Positions 7,838 through 16,751 of a stretch of DNA of 64,000 nt are shown in pieces. Position numbers and translations under genes: made by a program. Origin of the DNA: Sneathiella sp. HT1-7 (GTDB lineage Bacteria; Pseudomonadota; Alphaproteobacteria; Sneathiellales; Sneathiellaceae); NCBI RefSeq assembly GCF_020731145.1, contig NZ_JAJFZN010000002.1:620001-684000 (forward strand), read 5' to 3'. How positions within the stretch are numbered: position 1 is the stretch's first letter; each line of letters opens with the position of its first letter. Below the pieces are notes generated by a model. It saw only the letters and a list, made by a program, of their open reading frames with translations. It did no database searches and had not been told where the DNA came from.

Positions 7838-8463
7838 AACGCGTCGATATTTTTCTGTAATTCTTCAAAAAAACGGGCCGCATGCAGGCCGTCCATGATG
7901 GCGTGATGCGCCTGTAGATTGACGGAAACCCGCGCGCGGCCCTCTTCTTCGACAATTTTCCCCCAGGCAATGCGGGGGATACAGTCATCCTTATCCTGAA
8001 GCGGATGGGTCATGGATGTAAAATCGAGCCAGGGGAGACAGCTTAGGTAAATCCACTGATCCTCTCCCTCGGTCTCGCTATCAAGCGTGGCCTGTTTTGA
8101 TGCCGTCTCAATCGCTGCGCGGCAAGTGGCGTCGAATGTAAGCCAGTCCTCATGATAGCCCGCGTGACAAAAAGCGAAGCGTTCGCCCTCTATCGGCACC
8201 GTGAAGGACGGATGGATGATGTCATGCATGACCACTGTCTGGCCGCGAAATCGAGTGCGAAACTCCGGAATCGCGTTGGCGGCCTGCATGACGCAGAACA
8301 GCATCGCATTAAAGAGGGAGAGTTTCCTATCCCGTGCGGCACCAAGCAGGCGGGTGACGGTGAGGGAGGCGGTGAGGCTGAAATGTGGTAACTCACTCGC
8401 ACGGTACATCTCGTAATGAGTCCGCCGATCCCACGACGCGAGGTCGATCTCCGTCTCGCTCAT
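7834..8463 (-). CDS. Chloramphenicol acetyltransferase-like protein
   Basis: A 209-residue protein of the CAT trimeric acetyltransferase family. The active-site motif HHAIMDG is at 186-192, with H187 as the likely general base. The N-terminal ASWDRRTHYEMYRA segment is also typical. Classical CAT moves an acetyl group from acetyl-CoA to chloramphenicol; chromosomal homologues often have unknown substrates, so resistance should not be assumed. It lies 2 bases downstream of the SixA-like gene, with which it is probably co-transcribed. Confidence 0.88.
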   Translation of the reverse strand: MSETEIDLASWDRRTHYEMYRASELPHFSLTASLTVTRLLGAARDRKLSLFNAMLFCVMQAANAIPEFRTRFRGQTVVMHDIIHPSFTVPIEGERFAFCHAGYHEDWLTFDATCRAAIETASKQATLDSETEGEDQWIYLSCLPWLDFTSMTHPLQDKDDCIPRIAWGKIVEEEGRARVSVNLQAHHAIMDGLHAARFFEELQKNIDAF

Positions 8464-8465
8464 AT

Positions 8466-9005
8466 TTATTCCTCATCCTCGTCATCCGGCCCGGGCAACA
8501 TTTTAGGCGTGACGAAATGGGCCAGCTTGCCGCGTTCGCCAAGATTGCGCCAGTCATCAATATCAAATTTTATCTGCGTGAGCGCGGCAGAGGGGTATTT
8601 CCGCTCGATCCGGTCATAGCCATTATCGGGTGTCCGCTCCGCAAGATCGAGGGCCATCTGCTGCATTGTCGGGTTATGGCCAATGATCATGACATGCACC
8701 TCCTCAATAGCCGAGCTTTTGAGATAGGCGATCAGACCGGAACCTGTACCGGCAGAATAGATGGACTTCTCAATTTTCACCTCGGTTCCATCGGGCAGGA
8801 ATGGGTCGATCTGGGCGAGAGTCTCACGGGTGCGCCGGGAAGGGGAGCAGAGGATGAGATCGGGAAAAATTTTGTTCTTTTCGATGTAAGTGCCAATTTT
8901 CAGCGCCCCGCGACGGCCGCGGGAAGAGAGGGGGCGGTCAATATCGGCTTTGGCCCGGTCGGACCAACTTGATTTGGCATGGCGAAGCAAGGTCAGTTTA
9001 CGCAT
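8466..9005 (-). CDS. SixA-like histidine phosphatase
   Basis: A 179-residue phosphoglycerate-mutase-superfamily phosphatase. The N-terminal LLRHAKSSWSD carries the RH catalytic motif (R8, H9), and MIIGHNPTMQQ supplies the second conserved histidine. SixA removes phosphate from phosphohistidine, for example on phosphotransferase proteins. Here the true substrate is unknown. Two bases separate it from the CAT-like gene downstream. Confidence 0.87.
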   Translation of the reverse strand: MRKLTLLRHAKSSWSDRAKADIDRPLSSRGRRGALKIGTYIEKNKIFPDLILCSPSRRTRETLAQIDPFLPDGTEVKIEKSIYSAGTGSGLIAYLKSSAIEEVHVMIIGHNPTMQQMALDLAERTPDNGYDRIERKYPSAALTQIKFDIDDWRNLGERGKLAHFVTPKMLPGPDDEDEE

Positions 9006-9091
9006 GAATCTGTCTTTCCCATTTCCCTGAAGATCCGCGATGTATCAGTCTCGCATGGACATAGTATGACAAGAAAGTGGGTCTAGGGGCC

Positions 9092-9568
9092 TTATTTTTC
9101 AACACCAAGTCTCCGGTGCCAGTCGGCGATGGATTCGTCCGGATATTTCTCGAAAACCTTGTCATTCGGTCCGGGCTCCAGCGGCACCCATGCCTTCTTC
9201 GATCCGACCATGAGATAGGTCCGCTCTGGTGCGGCGGGAAGCTCGCTATCGATGGCGGAGGCAAAGGGGTGAAGCAGTTCGGGCCAGCGTGGATCATAGA
9301 CCCAAAGCGCGCTCCCGCAGGATTTACAGAAATGTCGCCGGGCAGGGCTTAATCCGTCTTCGCCTTCAAGTTTCGCTTGATAAACGGAAATATTCTCTTC
9401 GCCTTCGACTTTCAGGCTGTTGGCGTCCCCCCCAAGATTAATCGCGAAGCCGCCACCGCCCTGCGTCTTGCGACAGATCGAACAGAAGCAGTAATTATAG
9501 GGGTAGGGATGGGTGGAGTTGAGTGAGAAAGTCACCGCGCCGCAATGACAGGACCCATCTAGTTTCAT
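9092..9568 (-). CDS. GFA family zinc protein (first of pair)
   Basis: A 158-residue protein of the GFA/CENP-V family, related to glutathione-dependent formaldehyde-activating enzyme. Zinc-binding cysteines are seen as CHCGAV at the N-terminus, CFCSIC, and CKSCGS near residue 82. Family members bind a structural and a second zinc ion; most have no proven activity. A second GFA gene lies 36 bases upstream on the same strand. Confidence 0.86.
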   Translation of the reverse strand: MKLDGSCHCGAVTFSLNSTHPYPYNYCFCSICRKTQGGGGFAINLGGDANSLKVEGEENISVYQAKLEGEDGLSPARRHFCKSCGSALWVYDPRWPELLHPFASAIDSELPAAPERTYLMVGSKKAWVPLEPGPNDKVFEKYPDESIADWHRRLGVEK

Positions 9569-9604
9569 ATGCTCTTCCTCTGCAAAATTTCTGGTCGGTT
9601 ACGC

Positions 9605-10024
9605 TTAACCGTTTTTCAGTTCTTCCGGATAGGTATCATATTGGGGCACGCCGTCGGTAATTTCGTAATAATCCTTCTTGTCGGCGACATAAATATGATG
9701 GCTGGTTTTAAGGCCGGTTTCCCCATCGAGGCTGCCGGCGAGAATGCTTTGATGGCTTTCGTCCTTCAGCCGCCAAAAGAGGGTGCTGCCGCATTCCGCG
9801 CAGAAGCCTCGCTCGCCCCAGTCAGATGAGCTGTACCATTTAAGGCCGTCATCCTTGACCAGATGGAAATTTTCCTTTGGCGTAGCAGTGGCCGCGAAAT
9901 AATGGCCGCTGGTCTTTTGGCACTGACCGCAATGGCAGGAAATAATATCGCGCAAAGGCCCGTCGATTTCATACCGAACGGCGCCGCAAAGGCATCCACC
10001 CGTTTTAATGGCTTTATTCTCCAT
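9605..10024 (-). CDS. GFA family zinc protein (second of pair)
   Basis: A 139-residue GFA-family protein with the full cysteine set: CLCGAV, CHCGQCQ and CAECGS. It resembles its downstream neighbour in domain but not closely in sequence, so the pair is probably an old duplication or two independent members. The substrate is unknown. It is the first gene of a likely two-gene operon. Confidence 0.88.
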   Translation of the reverse strand: MENKAIKTGGCLCGAVRYEIDGPLRDIISCHCGQCQKTSGHYFAATATPKENFHLVKDDGLKWYSSSDWGERGFCAECGSTLFWRLKDESHQSILAGSLDGETGLKTSHHIYVADKKDYYEITDGVPQYDTYPEELKNG

Positions 10025-10419
10025 ATTTGAGCCTTTCCTCGATTCATCTGAATTATGCCGCGAAAGAATAGCCCGGCTTATGTGTTGCGTCAGCCTTTAA
10101 AAAGGCTCGTCGGAGTGGTTGGATGAAATACCCGTAAAATTCGCGGCAAACGGCGCTTTGCCTGGATTCTGCCTAGAAAATATGCGCTTTGCCTAACTCT
10201 GTTGCATTGTTCCATATGGAGAGTCACAAAAATTTGATTTTACTGAAATCTTTCTTGCAAAAACTCTCATTATCAATTACGCGAGTCGTCGGGAGTCCTT
10301 GTTTTTCGGTTAATTTGCTGCTGGCGACATTGCTTCCAAGGTTGATCTGTCGCTGCTATTTGGGCACTTCGACAGCGCTATCGACCTGATATATAGAATG
10401 AGTGTCCAGGAGACTAAAC
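10025..10419. other. Gene-free divergent intergenic region and cold-shock leader
   Basis: No convincing gene. A short inverted repeat AGCCTT-TAAA-AAGGCT lies at 10092-10107. The part nearer the cold-shock gene is AT-rich and probably holds its promoter and a long 5' leader, as is usual for cold-shock mRNAs. I could not place a promoter with confidence. Confidence 0.5.
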
Positions 10420-10629
10420 ATGGCAAAAGGTACAGTAAAGTGGTTTAACCCAACCAAGGGATATGGTTTCATTGCTCCAGAGGATGGCGGGTCAGACGCT
10501 TTCGTGCATATTTCGGCTGTTGAACGAGCCGGTTTGACGACCCTTCAGGAAAACGCAAAAGTTCAGTTTGAGCTTGTTGAAGGGCGTAACGGCAAAGCAT
10601 CCGCTGAAGAACTCGTGCTGCTGGACTGA
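10420..10629 (+). CDS. Cold-shock domain protein
   Basis: A 69-residue CspA-family protein starting at MAKGTVKWFNPTKGYGFIAP. RNP1 (KGYGFI) and RNP2 (DAFVHIS) are intact. It binds single-stranded RNA/DNA and acts as an RNA chaperone. I chose the ATG at 10420, with CAGGAGA upstream, rather than the GTG at 10402 that would add six atypical residues. A long AT-rich leader precedes it and a strong terminator follows, so it is monocistronic. Confidence 0.95.
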   Translation: MAKGTVKWFNPTKGYGFIAPEDGGSDAFVHISAVERAGLTTLQENAKVQFELVEGRNGKASAEELVLLD

Positions 10630-10653
10630 GATAAAGGTTCCGATACGATAGAG

Positions 10654-10680
10654 AAAAGGCGGCGTTTGCCGCCTTTTTTT
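10654..10680 (+). terminator. Intrinsic terminator after cold-shock gene
   Basis: AAAGGCGGC and GCCGCCTTT pair around a short GTTT-type loop and are followed by a T run. Confidence 0.88.
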
Positions 10681-10785
10681 GTGGCTAAAAAACAAAGGTT
10701 TCGATGAGAAACCGTTGCAAATAACGGATTTTCATGCAAAAAACGCCGCTGATACGCGCCACTGCTGGCGACAAGGTTTAAGCGA

Positions 10786-11118
10786 ATGAACTATCCGATT
10801 AAAAACGCGGACGATATCGATATTGAAACGCTCGGCATCCCTCTCGATGCAGAGGGCGCTTTTGCGATTAAGGTGAAGGACCATGTCCAGCGTCTGACCG
10901 GTGAGGAACTCGTGGCGGAAATGCGCGACCAACTCGATGTTCGGAGTTCAGTGCGTGGCGCTCTCCTGAGAAAAGCGAATAAGGATATTCTCGCAGGCCT
11001 GAAAAAAGGCCGGCTCCGATTAGGCGAGGAAGCCCAAGAGGCTTTTGATCTGAATATTTTGATCTGGTTTGCGGATAAGGCCCTGAAGGGCGAGCACCAG
11101 AGCTATTTGACAAAATAA
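10786..11118 (+). CDS. Hypothetical protein upstream of argC
   Basis: A 110-residue soluble protein I do not recognise. It has an acidic N-terminus followed by predicted amphipathic helices (TGEELVAEMRDQLDV and RKANKDILAGLKKGRLRLGE). There is no signal peptide or membrane segment. Base composition matches the surrounding genome, so it looks native. It lies 41 bases upstream of argC and may be co-transcribed. Confidence 0.65.
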   Translation: MNYPIKNADDIDIETLGIPLDAEGAFAIKVKDHVQRLTGEELVAEMRDQLDVRSSVRGALLRKANKDILAGLKKGRLRLGEEAQEAFDLNILIWFADKALKGEHQSYLTK

Positions 11119-11159
11119 CGCTTTTAGGAGTCCGGCGCGATCCCGCCCGGAATAAGAAC

Positions 11160-12221
11160 ATGACGAACACAACACATAAAATCAACGCCGGTATTCTCGG
11201 CGCCAGCGGCTATACGGGGGCAGAGGCCATGCGGCTCCTTCTTCGGCATCCGAATGTCGAGATCAAACTCTTGACCGCTGACCGTAAGGCGGGCCAGCCG
11301 GTAGAGGACGTCTATCCCCATCTCGGTGGCTATGGTCTGCCCGATATGATCGCAGTGGAGGAGGCTGACTGGAACGATGTCGACGTCGTTTTCTGTGGGC
11401 TGCCGCATGGCACAACGCAGGAAATTATCGCCACCCTGCCCGCAAACGTGAAGGTGGTCGATCTTTCCGCCGACTTCCGGATTGAGGACCCCGATACCTA
11501 CGCCGAATGGTACGGCCATGAGCATCGGGCGCTGGACCTGCAGAAAAAAGCGGCTTACGGCCTGACGGAACTGAACCGGGAAAAGATCAGTTCTTCCCGG
11601 CTGGTTGCCTGTCCGGGCTGTTACCCGACGGCGGTGCTTCTCGCGTTGGTCCCACTGGCTGCGGCAGGCTTGGTCGATACAGATGATCTGGTGATCGATG
11701 CGAAATCGGGCGTGACCGGTGCGGGCCGGGGGTTGAAGCAGAACACCCTGTTCAGCGAAGCAGGGGAGGGTCTTAGCCCCTATAGTATTTCGAAACATCG
11801 GCACGCGCCGGAGATCGAACAGGAAATCGCCAAGGCCATCGGCCGGGCGCCCGCCGACATGCGGGTCAATTTTGTACCGCATCTTGTCCCCATGAGCCGG
11901 GGCGAGTTGATCACCGCCCATGTGCGGCTGAGTGAGGGCAAGACGGTCGATGACCTCCGGGACGAATTTGCAAAAGCCTACAAGGATGAGCCTTTTGTCC
12001 GGCTGCTGAAAGAGGGCGCAATCCCGCAGACTCAAATGGTCCGGGGCTCTAACAACTGTGTGATCAATGTGTTCGAGGACCGGATTCCCGGCCGGGCCAC
12101 TGTGATCGCGGCGATCGATAATCTGGTTAAGGGATCGAGCGGGCAGGCGGTTCAGAATATGAACCTGATGTTCGGATTTGAAGAAACCCTCGGTCTGGAG
12201 CAGGCGCCCCTGTTCCCTTAA
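11160..12221 (+). CDS. argC: N-acetyl-gamma-glutamyl-phosphate reductase
   Basis: A 353-residue type 1 ArgC. It reduces N-acetylglutamyl phosphate to the semialdehyde with NADPH, the third step of arginine synthesis. The N-terminal GILGASGYTGAE is the nucleotide-binding loop, and the active-site cysteine is in LVACPGCYPTA (around residue 150). The KHRHAPEIEQE segment and C-terminal SNNCVINVFED are also typical. Its location near rplM-rpsI is common in Alphaproteobacteria. Confidence 0.97.
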   Translation: MTNTTHKINAGILGASGYTGAEAMRLLLRHPNVEIKLLTADRKAGQPVEDVYPHLGGYGLPDMIAVEEADWNDVDVVFCGLPHGTTQEIIATLPANVKVVDLSADFRIEDPDTYAEWYGHEHRALDLQKKAAYGLTELNREKISSSRLVACPGCYPTAVLLALVPLAAAGLVDTDDLVIDAKSGVTGAGRGLKQNTLFSEAGEGLSPYSISKHRHAPEIEQEIAKAIGRAPADMRVNFVPHLVPMSRGELITAHVRLSEGKTVDDLRDEFAKAYKDEPFVRLLKEGAIPQTQMVRGSNNCVINVFEDRIPGRATVIAAIDNLVKGSSGQAVQNMNLMFGFEETLGLEQAPLFP

Positions 12222-12248
12222 ATACAACAAGAAGAAGAGATACAAACC

Positions 12249-12773
12249 ATGCTCAGAAATATTATTCCCTTCAAGGGGACCTCTCCTACCATTGCCAAGG
12301 ACGCCTTTATCGCGCCCTCCGCCTTTGTCATTGGGGATACGGTGATCGGGGAGGGATCCAGCATTTGGTTTAATTGCGTGGTGCGCGGTGATGTCCATTC
12401 AATCCGTATCGGCAAGCGCACCAATATCCAGGATGGCACGGTGATCCATGTTTCGGGCGGCACTCATTCGACGACAATCGGTGATGATGTGCTGGTCGGC
12501 CATAACTGCCTGATCCATGGTTGCACGCTGGAAAACGGCAGCTTCGTCGGGATGGGCGCGATTGTACTGGATGGCGCCGTGGTGGAGACAGGCGCGATGG
12601 TCGCGGCTGGCGCGCTGGTCACACCGGGCAAGCGCGTGCCCAGCGGTGAACTTTGGGGCGGCTCGCCTGCGAAATGCCTGCGGAAGCTGACTGATGAGCA
12701 AAAAGCGGACCTCACGAGCGGGGCGCACCATTACGCGGAACTGGCGCAAGTCTATCGCGCGGAGCAGGGTTAG
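12249..12773 (+). CDS. Gamma-carbonic anhydrase family protein
   Basis: A 174-residue left-handed beta-helix protein built from hexapeptide repeats. Zinc-ligand-type histidines are visible in VIHVSGGTHS and VGHNCLIHGC. The group includes gamma-carbonic anhydrases and PaaY/CaiE-like proteins, some of which are CoA hydrolases, so carbonic anhydrase activity is likely but not certain. It starts 27 bases after argC and is probably co-transcribed. Confidence 0.9.
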   Translation: MLRNIIPFKGTSPTIAKDAFIAPSAFVIGDTVIGEGSSIWFNCVVRGDVHSIRIGKRTNIQDGTVIHVSGGTHSTTIGDDVLVGHNCLIHGCTLENGSFVGMGAIVLDGAVVETGAMVAAGALVTPGKRVPSGELWGGSPAKCLRKLTDEQKADLTSGAHHYAELAQVYRAEQG

Positions 12774-12791
12774 AGACGGGTGGTCGAGGTC

Positions 12792-13541
12792 ATGGGGTTT
12801 TCGCGAAAACTTTCCTTATTTCCGACGCTGATTGGCGCTCTGGTTCTTCTCTTTTCCTTACACGGCATGGCACGTGCGGGTACGGACATAGCCTGCCATC
12901 CCGCGCTCGAGCCGGACAAGGCGCAGTACGTTCTCGGCTATGGTAGCCTGATGGAGACTGCATCCCGGCTTCGGGCTTGGCCAAATGCGAACACAAGTGT
13001 GCCGGTGCGGGTTGAGGGATATGCTCATGGCTGGAAAGCACGCGGCCTTGACATTGGTTTCAGCACGACTTTTCTTGGTGTGACTCCGTCGGCGGGGGCA
13101 GAGATGATGGCCGCGCTGTTCAGGGTGGAAGATCTCAATGACTTCAAGACAGGCGATGCGCGTGAATCCATCTATTGTCGGGTGCCTGTTCCCTCGGAAC
13201 GGATACATCCGCTCGATAATTCCGCTGCGCCTAAGGACGGCACCATATGGATTTATGTGCTCGAGGCGGAGCATATACGGCCGCCAGACGAGAAATTTCC
13301 CATAATTCAGTCCTATGTCGATATTTTCCTGAGCGGTTGTATTGAGTTGTCCAATCAATCTGCTGCGGAGGATGACGATTTTCTGACGCAATGTATCGAC
13401 ATGACCAGTGGCTGGTCGAGTTACTGGGTGAATGATCGTATTTATCCACGTCGTCCTTTTTACCAACCGAACGCAGGCCGTATCGACCGGTTATTGAAGA
13501 AAATGCTGCCCGAACAGTTTTCGGCGATTCGGATCGAGTAA
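12792..13541 (+). CDS. Exported gamma-glutamylcyclotransferase-like protein
   Basis: A 249-residue protein starting at MGFSRKLSLFP; an in-frame GTG 12 bases earlier is an alternative. The first ~30 residues are a signal peptide (LIGALVLLFSLHGMARA). The mature N-terminus carries YVLGYGSLM, the substrate-binding motif of the GGCT-like fold, followed by VRVEGYAHGWKARG. Known members cyclise gamma-glutamyl amino acids in the cytoplasm; an exported version is less usual. It could act on peptides in the periplasm. It follows the carbonic anhydrase-like gene closely. Confidence 0.7.
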   Translation: MGFSRKLSLFPTLIGALVLLFSLHGMARAGTDIACHPALEPDKAQYVLGYGSLMETASRLRAWPNANTSVPVRVEGYAHGWKARGLDIGFSTTFLGVTPSAGAEMMAALFRVEDLNDFKTGDARESIYCRVPVPSERIHPLDNSAAPKDGTIWIYVLEAEHIRPPDEKFPIIQSYVDIFLSGCIELSNQSAAEDDDFLTQCIDMTSGWSSYWVNDRIYPRRPFYQPNAGRIDRLLKKMLPEQFSAIRIE

Positions 13542-13664
13542 CCCTCGTGCGCCGGGTGGTTCCTCCGCGCAATATTCACTCCATCGTGATGAGAGTTGAG
13601 ATTATTTCTCGCTGACACCGACATATGCTCCTCCCAAAGCATTCAAAAAACCAGGAGAAAGTAT

Positions 13665-14669
13665 ATGTCCGCACTAAATTCGAAACTTCTGTCATCCACC
13701 TTCGTGGCAGCCCTGATCGGTGTGGGCGGCGTTGTCGCTGTCGCTACGGTGGCGGTGCCGATCACCGCCATAACCGTCAAGCCAGCGGCTGCAGCCTGTA
13801 ATCCGTGCGCCGCGAAGAAGCCCGCTAACGCCTGCAACCCGTGCAATCCATGCGCGGCCAAGAAAAACCCCTGCGCTGCGAGCAATCCTTGCGCGGCAAA
13901 AAAGGCGTGTAACCCCTGTAATCCTTGCGCGGCGGCCAAGGCAACTGCCTCCGGCTGTGTTGTGCCCTCGGTTCAAAAAGCGGCGGCCTGTAATCCTTGT
14001 GCGGCGAAGAAGCCTGCCAATGCCTGCAACCCTTGTAATCCATGCGCTGCGAAAAAGGCCTGTAACCCTTGTAATCCTTGCGCCGCAAAGAAAAATCCAT
14101 GTGCGGCGAGTAATCCCTGCAATCCCTGTAACCCGTGCAATCCTTGCAGTGCCGGAGGCGTTGCGGAAGTTGAACTGGAGCCCGCCGAAGCCACCGCCGC
14201 CTATGAGTGCCTGAACGCAGATATGAAGGCGGCCTATGCCGGATCTGGCGTGCCCGAGGCCGCGCATTATCTTGACTGGAAAGCCTTTTCAAGTGCGCCT
14301 TACGCTTCCGCCACCCATGGCGGGCGGCATGTCATGAACTACGCCAATGACGTGGCCAAGGAAGCCTATGGCAAATATGAGGAGGTCGGCAAGATGCCGG
14401 TCGGTTCGATCCTAGCGAAAGACAGCTTCGTTGTTCAAACTGACGGGCATGCCGCTGTCGGGCCGCTCTTCCTGATGGAGAAAATGGCGGCTGGCTTTAA
14501 CGAGGCGAGCGGAGACTGGAAATATTCCATGATCCTGCCGAACGGCGCCGTCGCCGGGGTCACCAACGGCAAGGGCTCAGAGAATATGGTCTTCTGTTAC
14601 GAATGCCACATGGTCATGGAGGATACGGACAGCCTGTTCTTCCTCCCAGAAGAGCTTCGCGTAAAATAA
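13665..14669 (+). CDS. Cysteine-repeat cytochrome P460 family protein
   Basis: A 334-residue exported protein; AGGAGA precedes the ATG at 13665. Residues 1-43 form a signal peptide. Residues 45-161 hold 24 cysteines in [15 protein letters not shown] and NPCAASNPC units, and a 24-residue unit occurs twice (44-67 and 108-131). From about residue 185 the protein is a cytochrome P460-like domain ([20 protein letters not shown]), ending with the haem-binding CYECH motif at 311-315. P460 proteins are c-type haem proteins, some oxidising hydroxylamine. The cysteine repeats may bind metal or form disulfides; that is inference. It appears monocistronic. Confidence 0.87.
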   Translation: MSALNSKLLSSTFVAALIGVGGVVAVATVAVPITAITVKPAAAACNPCAAKKPANACNPCNPCAAKKNPCAASNPCAAKKACNPCNPCAAAKATASGCVVPSVQKAAACNPCAAKKPANACNPCNPCAAKKACNPCNPCAAKKNPCAASNPCNPCNPCNPCSAGGVAEVELEPAEATAAYECLNADMKAAYAGSGVPEAAHYLDWKAFSSAPYASATHGGRHVMNYANDVAKEAYGKYEEVGKMPVGSILAKDSFVVQTDGHAAVGPLFLMEKMAAGFNEASGDWKYSMILPNGAVAGVTNGKGSENMVFCYECHMVMEDTDSLFFLPEELRVK

Positions 14670-14696
14670 TTTCTCCTGAGGAGCAGCGGCGGTTGG

Positions 14697-16535
14697 CTAT
14701 TCGCCGCCGCCGCCGTCTCCCGTGTAAGGCTTGGCCTTGACCTTCACATAGCTTCCGGGCGCATCCTCGATCGGTTTTAGTTTGCCTTTCGCCGGATCGC
14801 GCGCCGGGACCTTGGGGCCAGATTTCTTGGATAGCCATTTGTCCCAATAGGGCCACCAGGAGCCGGGATGCTCTTTCGCATCGGCAAACCATTCCTCGGC
14901 CGTCTCGTATTTCTTTTTCTTCTTCGTGTTGGTCCAGTACTGATATTTATTTGCGTCCGGATGGTTGATCACCCCGGCGATATGGCCTGAACCCGCCAGC
15001 ATCAATTCCGTCGGGCCGCTGAACAGCTGGGTATTCTTGAAGACCGACTTGAACGGTGCGATATGGTCTTCCTTACTCGCCTGGATAAAGATTGGCGTTT
15101 TCACCTTCGAAAGATCAATGGGCTGCCCACCGAAAGTGAGTGCGCCCGGCTGCCGAAGGAGGTTTTTCTGATACATATTACGCAAATAGAAGCTGTGCAT
15201 CAGATGCGGCATGTTTGTCGCATCGGTATTCCAGTAGAGCAGGTCGAACGGAAAGGGTGACTTGCCCATCATGTAGTTATTAATCACGAAGGACCAGATC
15301 AGGTCGTTGGAACGGAGAAGGTTGAAGGTGTTCGCCATTTCCTTGCCTTCAAGATAACCTCCCTTCATCTTGCTTTCGACCAGCTGTATATGATCCTCGT
15401 CGGTGAAGACAAGGAGGTCGCCCGCGTCCTCAAAATCGAGTTGGGCGGCGAAGAAGGTGGTGGCCTTGATCCGGTCTTCCTCTCCAATCGCGGCGAGATA
15501 GGCCAGCGTCGTCGCCATCAGGGTGCCGCCGATGCAATAGCCGATGGTAGTGACTTCCCTTTCCCCGGTGGAGGTTTCGATCGCGTCGAGCGCGGCAAGA
15601 ATACCTTCCGCCATATAGCTTTCGAACGTCTTCTCCACATGCCGCTCGTCGGGGTTGACCCAGGAGATCACAAAAACGGTGTAGCCCTGCTCGGTGCACC
15701 ATTTGATGAAGGAATTTTCCGATTTCAGGTCGAGAATATAAAACTTGTTGATCCAGGGCGGGGTGATCAGCAGCGGGCGCTTATACACCTCTTTCGTTGC
15801 CGGCGCATACTGAATGAGCTGCATCAGGTCATTTTCATAAATCACCTTGCCGGGCGTCACCGCGATATTGCGTCCGACCTCGAACGCATCTTCATCCGTC
15901 ATCTTCGGGATAAGTTGCCCTTTGGTCCGCTTGAGATCATCGAGCATATTTTCAAGGCCATGAACGAGGTTTTCGCCCTTGCTCTCTATGGTCTTTTTCA
16001 GGACGTCCGGGTTGGACCAGAAGAAATTCGACGGCGACATGGCGTCGGTATAGAGCTTGGTGTAGAAATCTGCTTTTGTCTTGGTTTGCTTGTCCAACCC
16101 CTCAACTTCGGAGACGGTCTCCTGAATCCAGTTGGCGGTCATCAGGTAGGATTGCTTGATATAGTCGAAGATCTGGTTCTCGCTCCATTCGTCGGACTTG
16201 AAGCGCTTGTCGCCCGCTTGCGGCGTCACCAGCGGCGGCGTTTCCTCTCCGCTCGCGCGCATCGCAGCGTTCTGCCAGAGGTTCATGTAATTCTTCCAGA
16301 GCGCGGCCTGTGCCTCGACGATTTTGGCCGGGTCCGCCATCATCTTATTCATCAGTTCCATAAAGGTCTTGCTGACGGTCGCCGGGTCCGGATCGATATG
16401 GGTCGGCTGCTGACTGTTCAGGAACTCGGTAACAACCTCCTGACTCTGTGCGGCAATCTTGGCGAAATTCTCAGCGAACTCCTTGGAAGCTTCAAGGGCT
16501 TCCTGGCTGCTTTCAAGCGGCTCTTTACTTGTCAT
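14697..16535 (-). CDS. phaC: Class I polyhydroxyalkanoate synthase
   Basis: A 612-residue PhaC. It polymerises 3-hydroxyacyl-CoA into storage polyester on the granule surface. The lipase-like box GYCIGG carries the catalytic cysteine; downstream, an Asp lies in QASKEDHIAPF and a His in GSGHIAGVINHP. PWINKFYILDL is a further family motif. Full length for class I, which works without PhaE or PhaR. No phaA, phaB or phasin gene is adjacent. It is divergent from the OmpA-domain gene. Confidence 0.96.
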   Translation of the reverse strand: MTSKEPLESSQEALEASKEFAENFAKIAAQSQEVVTEFLNSQQPTHIDPDPATVSKTFMELMNKMMADPAKIVEAQAALWKNYMNLWQNAAMRASGEETPPLVTPQAGDKRFKSDEWSENQIFDYIKQSYLMTANWIQETVSEVEGLDKQTKTKADFYTKLYTDAMSPSNFFWSNPDVLKKTIESKGENLVHGLENMLDDLKRTKGQLIPKMTDEDAFEVGRNIAVTPGKVIYENDLMQLIQYAPATKEVYKRPLLITPPWINKFYILDLKSENSFIKWCTEQGYTVFVISWVNPDERHVEKTFESYMAEGILAALDAIETSTGEREVTTIGYCIGGTLMATTLAYLAAIGEEDRIKATTFFAAQLDFEDAGDLLVFTDEDHIQLVESKMKGGYLEGKEMANTFNLLRSNDLIWSFVINNYMMGKSPFPFDLLYWNTDATNMPHLMHSFYLRNMYQKNLLRQPGALTFGGQPIDLSKVKTPIFIQASKEDHIAPFKSVFKNTQLFSGPTELMLAGSGHIAGVINHPDANKYQYWTNTKKKKKYETAEEWFADAKEHPGSWWPYWDKWLSKKSGPKVPARDPAKGKLKPIEDAPGSYVKVKAKPYTGDGGGGE

Positions 16536-16751
16536 ATCGACTCATTCTCCCAGAGTTGTTGTCTTCTATGCAAACCAACATATTTCAGGCTACATGAAAT
16601 TTCCTCGCTGCCTTGAAGTCGTCAGAAAACATTGCGAATTTTCCCCTCATATGTTTTATGATAACCTTGTTTTTTTAAGAGTATATCAAAAAACTTGCCA
16701 ATCTCAATGCGGCCCTCCGCCGCAGCAGGAACTGGCAGGACGGACGCATCG

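Noticed and set aside
7834..8463. CAT-like gene as a chloramphenicol resistance determinant
   Set aside because: Native base composition, no mobile-element context, and chromosomal CAT homologues often lack drug activity.
10092..10107. AGCCTT/AAGGCT inverted repeat as a terminator for the GFA genes or the cold-shock gene
   Set aside because: No T run on either strand and it lies upstream of both genes.
10189..10389. Short plus-strand frame in the cold-shock gene leader
   Set aside because: No ribosome-binding site and no sensible protein features; it is better explained as untranslated leader.
13692..14292. Repeated Gly/Arg/Leu-rich frames opposite the cysteine-repeat gene
   Set aside because: The repeats follow from the CNPC-coding DNA read on the other strand.
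14697..16616. Long open frame of over 400 codons on the plus strand opposite phaC
   Set aside because: It is an antisense shadow of the phaC coding sequence; the phaC frame has all family motifs.
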